In this document: piece by piece, positions 47,313-58,492 of the stretch
Layout of the letters: each line of letters starts with the position of its first letter
Position numbering within the stretch: the first letter of the stretch is position 1
NCBI GenBank assembly: GCA_000181795.3
Contig: CM012953.1
Location: 10,966,267 to 11,030,266 of the forward strand
Direction of reading: 5' to 3'
Source: Trichinella spiralis
Lineage: Eukaryota > Nematoda > Enoplea > Trichinellida > Trichinellidae
Length of the DNA: 64,000 nt
Notes under the pieces: generated by a model
Seen by the model: only the letters and a program-made list of their open reading frames with translations
Databases searched by the model: none
Told to the model about the DNA's origin: nothing
Program-made: the position numbers and the translations under genes

Positions 47313-50139
47313 GCGACATTAAATTTTTTGCACTTTGGCAAGCAGTGATTAGATTAAAATTAAACAGTATTGGAAAAATTGTACTTGCATATTTATACTT
47401 TTCAACTTCGATTAATTCCATTATTCTACTAGCATTATTGATTTTTTTTGATCAAATACACATATACGAAAATGAATCACAATCTAGTATTATTTGTGAA
47501 GTAATTTTTTCGCAAAGCCTGCTGTTTTGTAGGTTTTTGTGAAGTATAATTTCATTTCATTTGGTTAATAATTCGTTGAACACTGCGCAATGCTGCTGTT
47601 GTTGTGACGATTTTGATTGAATAAAATTTTTGTTCACATTTTGTTAAATAAAATTTGGAAAATGTGGGCAAATTGTGCACGATAAAAATTGCCAACCTTT
47701 TTATTATAATTTTGATTTAAAAAAATTGATTAAACGTTTTTGATTAAAAGAAATAAAAAGATTGAAATGACATCTGAAATATCGAGAAAACAGATTTTGG
47801 TTTATGATGAAGCTGATGCGTACATGTAATATTTTTTGATGTACACATTATAAAGTTTAATACAATTTAGTGTTATTAAAATTATCATAATTAATTTTTT
47901 TTCAATATAAATGAGATTAAATGGATAGTGTTGAATAAATTATTAAAATTTTGAGAGTTGTAATACAATTACAAAACTTCTTACTGTTTACAGAACGAAA
48001 GTTTTAATCAGTACTGTTGCATTAATTTTAAAAAATTATTTTTATTTTTAATATAATAATTAAACACTTTTTTATTGCAATATTTTTAAGTTTATTTTTT
48101 TATTTTAAAATAATTATTTGTTAATTAATGATTTTCATTTAGTTCGGCAGTTCTTTAAATAGGTTATCGGGAATGTTTTATGTAAAGAAAACTTATTAAA
48201 ATTATTTATTTCAAATTTTTGTGTAAAAATATATGAATTATTTAATTTAACACATCTTATTTGCAAAATTATCAAAGTTTGCTTATGCTCATTTAAAATG
48301 CATGCGCTTTATTACTTTCAGTATTATTGTTTTTCTTTAATCAAAAACTGCTTTCTGATATTTGCTTTGAGACTGGTATCACAACAGTTCTTTTTTGGAA
48401 ATAAGTAAATCAAGAAAGTTAAGCAAATATTTCTAAATTATGCTTCTAAAATTATGAATACATGAAAAATTTAACCATAAACTGTCATAATTTGATGTTT
48501 ACTCATAATTCTCACCAAACAAGTAATAACATTAATGGGCAGTGGAAACGAAAAGATATTTGTTTAATGTAAATATAAATATAATTAAAAGTAATAATAT
48601 AAATTTGTATCAATTATGATGATTGCTTGGCTGAAAAAATGAAAATATCCTTTTCCGAAAAATAAGCAAAAAGTAGTTTTCGCTAATATTCTTCCGTAAC
48701 TTTTAACAGAATCTACAAGCAAAAAATTATTAATCACAAACAAGCGAGTGCATTGCAACAATAGGCAATAATAGGCATAATTTGATGAAATATTCAAATC
48801 GAACAAAACCTACAAACTATCAAAAAGAATGAATAATCACCAACAATTTAATCTTCATAATTTGTTTGTTTTTTCATTAAATTCAGTAATTATTTATTTG
48901 ATTAGAAATAATTTTTCAAAAACAAAACGAAAAATTTTGAATTTGTTTCTTTTTTAAAAAATGTTTTGCATTGCAGGTTCATTTATTAACTCTGTGATTA
49001 CCAAAACACTTTTGTACACAACTTTTACCAAAAGGGTTTTGGCTGGACCGAAATATTATTTCATTTTCATTTTCACGTTAGCTGATATATGTGAAGTTTT
49101 CCATATTCCAAATTATAAAAATGAATATTATGAATAGGATAAAAGAAATTCAAGTAATGCAGAAATTTCGTCCAAAATGGCTGATTTAGAATATTTAGCT
49201 AATAATTTTGTTACATTCTCGTAAGCAGCATTCAATTTTTGCTAAAGCTGAAAACAACACTGGAATCATCAATCAGTGGAAAAACAACGCCGAAATGTAT
49301 TCATTTGTTGGTAATATTATGATTAGTCGATCTGAAAGCATAATTAAACGCGTTATAAAGAAATTCATTCAATTGGCAACGATAAATCTTCATGTACTTT
49401 TTTACAGATTTAAAAATATATCACTAACAAGACAATCAAGCATACTTTTCCAAGCATTTTCATTAAATAAACATTCTTGCAGACTGTTCAGAAAATTGCT
49501 GTATTTTACAATTTTTAGCATTCATCTTATTCTAATAAAATATTATCAAAAATTGTTGATTAATTTTTGAAATAAAAACAAATGTGAATCTCAGGCTAAG
49601 TATGTAAAATGAAAATCTGTCGAATAAAGCATCTTTCTGATTAAAAAATTTTCAAAATGATAATATTAAATAAACAATAAACGATGAAATAAATATTTTA
49701 TCTTTAAGATTTGCTCCCATTTCTAGAAATTTAATTTAATGAAAAGTAAGTTTTTTTTCATACTGTACATTATTTTATTTCTTTTTGTTAATTTGTGTTG
49801 TTTCTGCTGCTGTAGAGCAATTTTTTAAGTTCATGTGTAGATTTTGTTTTTCATCTAAGTTACTTCTTTATTATCAGATGTATGTTTATTGGTAATATTT
49901 GGCCGATTGTTTTTAAAATTTGGTCGTTTGCGCAACATTGTTGTTGTTGTGGAAAAGTTTTGCGCGCCAGAGATGCTTACGAATGAAAAACATTTTTGAC
50001 TCCATTTCAGTTGATTTTTTTAGTTTAATAATCTTTATCTGTTCTTTTAGTTTGAATATGATCCAATTTTTCAAGCATGCTGAAATATTTTATTGAACTT
50101 TTTTTGTTTAGGCTATTCAATCACATTTGATTGTCTACA
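47313..50139. other. Intergenic with a dispersed repeat
   Basis: AT-rich. Holds copy B of the repeat at about 48997-49092. A 120-codon frame at 49208-49570 lacks an ATG start and any family motif. Confidence 0.5.
48997..49092 (+). repeat. Dispersed repeat, copy B, with hairpin
   Basis: Similar to 38315-38410. It contains inverted arms CCAAAACACTTTTG (49001-49014) and CAAAAGGGTTTTGG (49029-49042), which pair with one mismatch around a 14-nt loop. An open plus-strand frame runs through it from a TTGCAG acceptor-like site. Confidence 0.6.
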
Positions 50140-53100
50140 ATGGAAAACGGTATGAACTTAAAGGTTCAGTTTTTCAACGAACTCATGGCAATTGTGGAAG
50201 TCCAAATCCGACAATCATCTTACGTCGGCGTTGTATTGGCAGTTAAAAATGGGTATGAATATAAACTTTATTTGTAGAATTTAAATTCAGCTTCGAATCT
50301 TCTCCTCATGTCCTCATGTCCTCTTGTCCTTCTTGATTGTTTCAGCTTGACCAAATTTTCTTTTTCATCGTATTATGATTTTATTTCCCATGATCTCTTT
50401 TATCACTTAGATTTTCTGCAGGTGTCATTTTCAGCAATGTTAATTTATAACTAGGTTATATTATTTTCTGTAAGATTATTGTTTATTTGATTAGTGACAT
50501 TGATTATAAAAGTTTAAGCTTTATTTTAATTACACAGTAGTTATAATTGTTATTTTTATTAAGTATATATTCAGTATTTTACCTTAAAATATTTAAATTT
50601 CAATTATATGATGATTTTTTTAAATTATATCTAATTATGCAAACGAAATTTAAAAAAAACACTTTTATGTGACAACTTTTAGTATTTCTATACTTTATCA
50701 TCTTTTTAATAAATAAGCAGAGATTCTGTTAATTGTTGTTTTCTAAAAGATAAATTGTAGAGATTATTTATACTCAGTGCAAGTAGTTATATTGATTTTA
50801 TTGTTAATCTTGTTAATATTATTATCAGTATACATATAATTTTTAAATATCTGAAAGTCGCTTTATTTTTTAATTGAAAATATTTTTTTTATTTTCAGTA
50901 ATTTAAATTTTATAATATAATGAGCTTACAACAATAACAACTCTATCCACACAATGAATTACAGTGTATAGCCTTGTTTGGAAGTGGTTTGTTGTATTTC
51001 ATGCTACAGTTATTTTATAAAGTCCTGCAACTTTCAGCACTTGTATTACTTAATAATTTTAAAAAATTATTTCCAAATTTTGAGGTTTAAGAGTTTTCTT
51101 TTCAAAATGAACTAACAACTTTACATATATTCAACCGACAGTGGTCATGCATGCGACAGTGCCATGATTGTAGTTGTTTATTCATGTAACTACCATATGA
51201 ATGAAAGATTATTGATTTTTTAGCATTTGAATCTTAGCACCTGATATATTTATATTGACTTTATTATTTGATCAATTTTAATTTTTGATTAAATTCCTTT
51301 TCCTATAAAACATAATGTTTTTACTCTTAGGTTGTTTTGATATTTTTGGCAATTGAAAAAGGCGAAAAAAGCGAAAGCTTTAATTGTATAGTTACTGTTA
51401 AGCTTAGTGGTTTATCATTAAAAAGTACATTTTTTCAGCTATCGCTGTGTTAATAATTTTCCACTTGTAGTTTTCCAATATTCCGATAATTTTATCAAAT
51501 AAATAAAATTAATAAATAATATTATTTATGCTTGTGTTGTAGTAAAATTTTCTCCATTTCCACTTATTTAGTGTGTTAAAATTTTTCAATAATTTCATTA
51601 TTTGCTTGCCACAAAACAGTGAAGTGGTTCTGTTTAATTTTTCTTCTTTTCATTCTCTACTGATATGGCAAAAACTTTTTTTACATTGAATATTTGATTT
51701 GAATTTATATTGAGAAAGTATTCGCACAAGCATTATTTTCTTCAGTTTTTTGATTTAACAACAGTTAAAAGTGAACGTCACTTTTTATGGTGAATAATTA
51801 AATTTAGAGTTATTTTTTATTTCAAATTATGTTTCCATGCTGTAAATATTGTTTTTTTTTTATTATTTATATTTTTTGCAATGCAGCATGTATTTTGCTG
51901 TTTTAGTTTGCAGATTACAACACAATTACCTGAAAATCCAATAAAAACATGTAAACAATGGCACTGTAAAAGTAAACTGAAGGCGAACATATGAATACTG
52001 ACTAGTGTTTTTGGTATAGGCATCTTGCAATAAAATATTTGAATTTCTAAAAACAGTTTATAAGATTACTGTAAAAACATTATGCATATATGCATTTATT
52101 TATTTAAAATTTGATTTAAATTTTTAAAATGCTCTTAATTAATGCGCATGTTTTAAGAATTTATTGTGATTGTGAATTTCGTTTTTTCTTAAATATGGCA
52201 AATTGTTTTGTTTCAAAAATTTTATCCAAGTTATACAATATTGAACAATGAATGAGAAACTTACAAGCTTACAGTATTATCTGAAATTCATGTTTAGAAA
52301 TAACAGTACAACAAAAGTATATATTCATGCTTTTGCATTTTTAATTGATTATTTATGATTAGCGGATGTGATTTCAGTTTTGTAATTGAATGAATGTTAC
52401 TAAATATAGTTTAAATGTGTAAAAACAGCAACTTAAAGCTGAAATCTTTTAGCAATCTGCCGTTTGCTTTGAATGAGAAAGAATTTGACGTCTTGAAAGA
52501 ACACATGCAGCAGTTTTACCGAGAAGGTCCATATAAAATGGACAATGTATCCGGAGTTGTAACCAGGTGCGCAGATTATCAAGCAGAAGAGATGTTTCGA
52601 GAAAAAATTGATAAAAACCAAGCTGCTTCAGCTGCTGGACAGCCCATTAAATCCAGACGTTTGTGTAATCGGTTGCAACGTGTTAGGTAAACGGATATTT
52701 CATTGCTTTTTTAAAATTATTATTTTGCCACAGAATTGTATTTTTCAATGCTTTTTTACGATGCACTTTTTCAGACGTTGCATGTCTCGCCGCCAAATAT
52801 TATGCGTCAAATGCTTGAACAAAATGATCAATTCTGAAAAGGATCTCGAAACTCCTACTAATAAACGCGCCAGTACCACAAAACCAAAAAATACACCACC
52901 ACGCAAGAAAAAGAATAAGCAAAAAACGACCGAAGTTGATTCGCCGTCTAAAAATTTGGAACGTCAAGTCGCCGATGTTGAATTTACCGGTGTTACAGCT
53001 ACTGTAACTGCGGATACTATAACAACAACAACAGTGACCACTGCATCAGTGGTCACCACCGTCACTACCACTGCTGCTACGGCGACTATTACTACTGCTA

Positions 53101-55801
53101 CTGTTGTACCATCTGAAATTAATGCTGAAAATGTGGAAAGTGAAATTTCGACCAATGATGAACCACAGCCGATTCAAGCTGAAGTTGAAACTGAAGTTCG
53201 AAAAAAAGAATTTTTTCTTTTCCATTTTCATTGTTGGTTTGTTTTGTTCATATTTTCAGATTCTCGTTGTTGATGATGATGAAGCACGTGATAAAGTTGT
53301 CGAAGAGCAGTCAGAACCTGTGTTGCTTGATGTTGTTCCTGAAAATCCCAGCATTCCGAAGCAGAATGTTGAACAGGAAACTTTCTCTGTTCCGAAGAAA
53401 TCGGCGAGAAAGTCGCTCACGGGTACAAGTGCAACGTTGCAGATTGATCGCATTTTTGAATTTATTTTATTCATATATCATTTATTTAGAAATTTGTTCC
53501 GAACTGACAACCAAAAAGCTTGAATTGCAAGCTGCGATGGAAGTTGGCCAACAGCCGAAGCTTCCAGAAGCGACAGCGGTGCAATTGAATTCAAACGATG
53601 ACAACAGGCTAATAGAAATAATTGAACAACCATTACCAAAAACAAAAGGTTTTATTGCATTGCTTGTTTGTACATATTTCAATTAATTATAATAATTTAC
53701 GTTTTCAATAAACAAATATAGATGGTGTTGAACAAGAAGTGAATGATCTGCCATCGATGGAGTTGGAAAATGTGGACATCGTTACTATTCCAGGTGAGTT
53801 GTATATTTGAAAAAAGAATTATAATAATTTATATTTTAAATAAAAAAGATGTAGCTGTGAATGAACCAAATGATGATCAGGCGTCGACAGAGATAGTTAT
53901 CGTTCAAGAGATGGACACTGTCTCCATTCCAAGTGAGTTGTATATTTGAAAAAGGAATTATAATAATTTATATTTTAAATAAAAAAGATGTAGCTGTGCA
54001 TGAATCAAATGATGATCAGGCGTCGACAGAGATAGTTATCGTTGAAGAGATGGACACTGTCTCCATTCCAAGTGAGTTGTATATTTGAAAAAGGAATTAT
54101 AATAATTTATATTTTAAATAAAAAAGATGTAGCTGTGAATGAACCAAATGATGATCAGGCGTCGACAGAGATAGTTATCGTTGAAGAGATGGACACTGTC
54201 TCCATTCCAAGTGAGTTGCATATTTGAAAAAGGAATTATAATAATTTATATTTTAATAAAAANNNNNNNNNNNNNNNNNNNNNNNNNNNNNNNNNNNNNN
54301 NNNNNNNNNNNNNNNNNNNNNNNNNNNNNNNNNNNNNNNNNNNNNNNNNNNNNNNNNNNNNNNNNNNNNNNNNNNNNNNNNNNNNNNNNNNNNNNNNNNN
54401 NNNNNNNNNNNNNNNNNNNNNNNNNNNNNNNNNGGGGCGGGGTATATTAGTATACAGGAGTTATACTCGCCGATTGCTAAACAATAATAGAAGATGCTGT
54501 GAAGGATACGAATGAAGATCAAGCGTCAGTCAGAGATAGTTATCGTGAAGAGATGGACACTGTCTCCATTCCAAGTGAGTTGCATATTTGAAAAAGGAAT
54601 TATAATAATTTATATTTTAAATAAAAAAGATGTAGCTGTGCATGAATCAAATGATGGTCAGGCGTCGGCAGAGATAGTTATCGTTGAAGAGATGAACACT
54701 GTCTCTACTCCAAGTGAGTTGTATATTTGAAAAAAAAATTATGATAATTTATGTTTTAAATAAAAAATTTGCAGCTTTAAACGAAACAAGTGGGGATTTG
54801 GCGTTGAGAAAGTTAGCTGCAAATGCAAAGATGAACATCGCCTCGAATTCAAGTAAGTTGTATATTTTAGAAAATGATAATAATTTATATTTTAAATTAA
54901 AAAATATAGATGGCATTGAACAAACGGAAGATGTGCCATCGACTGAGTTAGTTACAGTTGAAAGGAGCCATGACAACCACATCGTTGGTGAGTTGTATAT
55001 TTTTTCTAAAAGAATTATAGTAATATATATTTTAAATATAAAATTAGTAGATTTATATGAACCAAGCGGTGGTGTGTCATCGGCAGAATTGGCTGGAAAT
55101 GAAAAAATGGATGTAGTTGCCAATACAGGTGAGTTGTATATTTGAAAAAAATATTATATTTTAAATAAATAAATAGTAATAGATTTAGATGAATTACGTG
55201 GTGATGTGACATCGGCAGAATTGGCTGGAAATGAAAAAATGGACGCAGTCACCGGTTCAAATGCACTTGCTGTGAGAAATGAACAGCTCACTTCTAGCAG
55301 GCCAAAAAGAAATTTGAACAAATCGCATTCGAAGTTGAACTGTCCTTGTTGCGCAAATGGTACGAATCTTTGAACATTTGAGTTTATAGATATACATGTA
55401 CAGTTTGTATATTATATGCAGAGGGTAAAGTTGTTTCAGTTACTTCGGTCAAAGAAGGAGATTTGGTTTGGGCGAGACGTTCCATGCATGAAAGAAATTA
55501 CTGGCCGGCGAAAGTGTCGCTTTTGGTGGATAATACGTTTGCAATAGTGGAGATTTTTGAAATGCCACCCATCGAGATCCGCGTTGACGTTGAATTCATC
55601 GAACCGTTCAGGAATAGTTTTCGAAAGTACTACAATCCAAATAAGAATATGAAATTCCAGAAAGCTGTCGCTTTGGCTATTCTCCAGACCGAAGGGGAAA
55701 TTTACAGGGAGTATTGTGAAAAAGTCTCGAAAATGTGCAGCAGACTTATGTGCGATTTGCTTCGAAATAATCCAGCCGTAGCATCGGTGTGCCAACGTTG
55801 A
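50140..55801 (+). CDS. PWWP-domain protein with a tandem exon array, function unknown
   Basis: Exons: 50140-50252, 52453-52686, 52775-53195, 53260-53422, 53490-53648, ten visible short modules from 53722 to 55359 (the last extended), and 55422-55801. All join in frame with GT/AG borders. Exon 1, from ATG 50140 across a 2.2-kb intron, is the least certain. The N-terminal part has a Cys-containing basic region (RRLCNRLQRV, ILCVKCLNKM), then Lys/Pro-rich and Thr-rich low-complexity sequence. The array codes acidic repeats such as NEPNDDQASTEIVIVEEMDT. A CPCC motif precedes the final exon, which is a PWWP domain: EGDLVWARRSMHERNYWPAK, then a Phe/Tyr-rich helix bundle. PWWP domains bind methylated H3K36 nucleosomes and DNA, so a chromatin role is inferred. 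I recognise no named orthologue. Part of the array lies in an assembly gap. Confidence 0.75.
53722..55263 (+). repeat. Tandem exon-plus-intron modules (at least 10)
   Basis: Module exons at 53722-53793, 53849-53932, 53988-54071, 54127-54210, [gap], 54491-54574, 54630-54713, 54775-54852, 54910-54987, 55048-55128 and the start of 55177-55359. Lengths are 72, 84, 84, 84, 84, 84, 78, 78 and 81 nt, all multiples of three and all phase 1-1. Introns of 48-61 nt follow one pattern (GTGAGTTGTATATTTGAAAA ... TATTTTAAATAAAA..AG). The central copies have a 139-bp period and are nearly identical, while the outer copies are diverged. Confidence 0.92.
54263..54433. other. Assembly gap (171 N)
   Basis: A run of N inside the tandem exon array. 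The sequence just right of it (GGGGCGGGGTATATTAG) is unlike any module, so copy number and order here are unreliable. Confidence 1.
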
Positions 55802-56936
55802 ATTGCCAAGAAGTAGTGCCAAGAAGAGTTATCATTGAAGTTTTATAATGAGATGTTATTTTTTATAGTGCCTGTCATTATTTATCGCACTGCAAAGTTT
55901 AAAGCAATTCTTTATAATTTGCATATAGATATAGATATATATATTTGAATATGAACTCTGTCCTATGCAATAAAAAGTAGTGAAAAAAATACTTGTCAAA
56001 TTTTTACGATATGCCTTTGTATGAATAGTTGATGTAGTCTTTTTGTTTGAGATGTTTATTCTTAACGATAAATGATGTTAATTTTGTGATTAAACGAAGT
56101 AAGGATGATAGTTTATTTTTCAAAAATGTTCTGAAAAATTTAAGAATGCATTTTTTCAGATCATCAATATTCGAATGAAGAAAGTTGAAAGTCATCAGTG
56201 TGAAATGAAATTGTAATAAATCTGGCATATTCAGAGCATAAAATTTTCAACTTGAATAAATGAACTTATAATGATAAAAGTATTTATTTTTGAATTCTTT
56301 TTAAAATATAATAATAAGATTGATAAATTAAAGCAAGTGAAGCTAAATTTGAATTGAGTTTTAAGAATAAGAAAAACATCTATAAGTATATATATTATTT
56401 GAACATGGATGTAGAAATTAATCAAATGTTGAAAATATTTTCACAAATTTCAAACGTTAAAAAAGCATAGAAAACAAGCATTTACAATAAACGACTGTCG
56501 ATAATTGACTGATTCGACAAATGAGTCGACGAATGATGGAAAATTCACTCAACTAAGAATATAATATAATCTAATGTAATATAACATGATAAAATAATGA
56601 TGGAACACTTTTCTCTAAAATGCCCTATGAATTTTGCTTGCAAAATGAATAGCATGTGTTGCTCTTATAATGATGCACTTACTCGTCGATGCTCTTCATA
56701 TTAGCACTGGTGTAAAGAGGAGAGTTCTGATTCATTGTTGCTTAGCAGAAGCAGCCGGTGAAGTTTATCAAAGCAAAAGAAGAAGAAGAAGAAGAAGAAA
56801 TCAGTGAAAACAGCCATCATTATTTCCACAAACATCTCCTCCAGTTTCTCTCCTCTCTCCGTCTTTCCCTCTCTCTCTCCCTCTCTCTCTCTCTCTGCTT
56901 ATCTTTTATACATTCAAATCTCTCAGCAGTAGTAAT
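55802..56936. other. Intergenic, with CT/GAA microsatellites near the right end
   Basis: AT-rich. Contains an (AGA)n run at about 56777-56800 and a (CT)n-rich tract at about 56845-56898 close to the next gene's first codons. The tract may be part of its promoter or 5' untranslated region. Confidence 0.6.
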
Positions 56937-58324
56937 ATGTCAGGTAAGAAGTGTGTTTTCATTTATTTATTGCTAATTTTTTTCTTGCTATGCATTAAAG
57001 TTGACCATTTTCTAAAAAAAAGCATATTAATCTGCACTTCCTGAACTTTATTTTGTCATTAATTTCTTTAAAATTTAATCTTCTGCATTATTAATCAATC
57101 ATCAATGCAGTTCAAACAAAAAAAAAAGTATATCCACTATTGAATGAAAATTTTGATGCAAACGTGCAGAAAAATTGCGAAAAAAATAGTCCAATAAACA
57201 AATTTTTCTTCTTTTATATTAATTTAAAAGAATATTTTTTTAATACAATTTTGTTAAAGTTCAGGATGTATTTTTGTTGTTACTGGACAATAATTTTAAA
57301 ATCAAATCATGTAATTCGACAAATCATTAATTAAATTAATCGATTACTGACGATACTTTTATCAAATGCAAATTATTCACTTGCAAAAAGTGATATAATT
57401 TTATTACTGAATGAAATTTGAACATTTGCTTTATTTTTCTCAATAAAGTTACAATTCAAATTAGTGTTTAAAACAAAAATTTTTCACATGCTGTGAGTTG
57501 ATTTGTTCATTTTAAAATATCTCAGAATGTAATTGAATTTCACAATCGACGACGATGTTGAGCAATGAAAAAAAAGGAAAAATAATTTTCACTTGAAACA
57601 CATCAAAAAGTGTAAAATTGTTTTTTTTCATCTCAAAGCATTGTAATTTATTGCATTGAATGGCAGTGAATGATGCAGAAATAAATGAGGGGTGGAAATT
57701 GAATTTTCAAGCACAACCGAAACTATTCCCATTGGAATTTTCAGGCTTGATCAACAAGGAACTTCGTGAAAAGCTGGAAAAGCGCATTGAAGATTACAGC
57801 AAACAATTGATCAGTGCCAATTGGAATTCGCTTGACGGCTTCTTCTATCCCACCAATGCTAAAGTCATTTTTCCAGATGGAAAAACTGTCAATTCCAAAG
57901 AAGGTACGGATTACTAATGCTTATTTTATCCAATAAGCAGTTTTATCCAATAAACAAACAACAAATTTTTCTTTTGATTACTTTAATGAAAATTAAAAAA
58001 ATCATATTTTGTATTTCATTTTTATATTTTTCTCATTTAGAAATTGTGAATAGATTGAAAAAAGAATCTGAAGAAAAAAAACACCAAGTTTCTTACAGAG
58101 TTGAAGAAGTCGTGGGCTGCGACGATTGGGCGTTTACTAGAGGAACTTTTAAAATCCAATTGGACAAACAAGAATTAGATCATGGAAAGTGAGAAATGGA
58201 AAAATTAATAAAAATATAAATTCAAAATTATTTTTCAAGGTACATCATCGTCTGGAGAAAGTACAAAGATGAATATATGATTTACAATTTCATATTCAAT
58301 TCTTCCAAATCAGAGGCAAAGTGA
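56937..58324 (+). CDS. NTF2/SnoaL-like (DUF4440-type) small protein
   Basis: Exon 1 is only ATG TCA G (56937-56943). Exon 2 starts at 57745 after TTTTCAG, and two more exons follow, ending with TGA 58322-58324. The product is about 130 residues: LINKELREKLEKRIEDYSKQ, WNSLDGFFYPTNAKVIFPDG, EEVVGCDDWAFTRGTFKI and a C-terminal strand YIIVWRKYKDEYMIYNFIFN. The alpha-helix then beta-sheet pattern with DxxFYPxNAxVxxPDG fits the cone-shaped NTF2/SnoaL fold found in many small nematode proteins of unknown role. No signal peptide is present. An alternative start at 57660 reads into exon 2 in frame. The gene is convergent with the cys-loop channel gene, with 168 bp between stop codons. Confidence 0.7.
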
Positions 58325-58492
58325 AAAAGGAGGAGAAAATTTTCGTTTGACGCTTTTTACAATTGAATGCAAGCAATTTTACAATTTACCAATGAAACGA
58401 TTTTTCCTTTATTGCTGTACTATGGTTTTGTGCTTTTTGTTACCAGTGGCTGTTCTTTGCTTTGCGGCAGATTTCTGCTTGCTTTGCTCCTG

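Noticed and set aside
49208-49570. A 120-codon plus-strand frame
   Set aside because: It begins at TTG, not ATG, has AT-rich codon content and no family motif or flanking exon.
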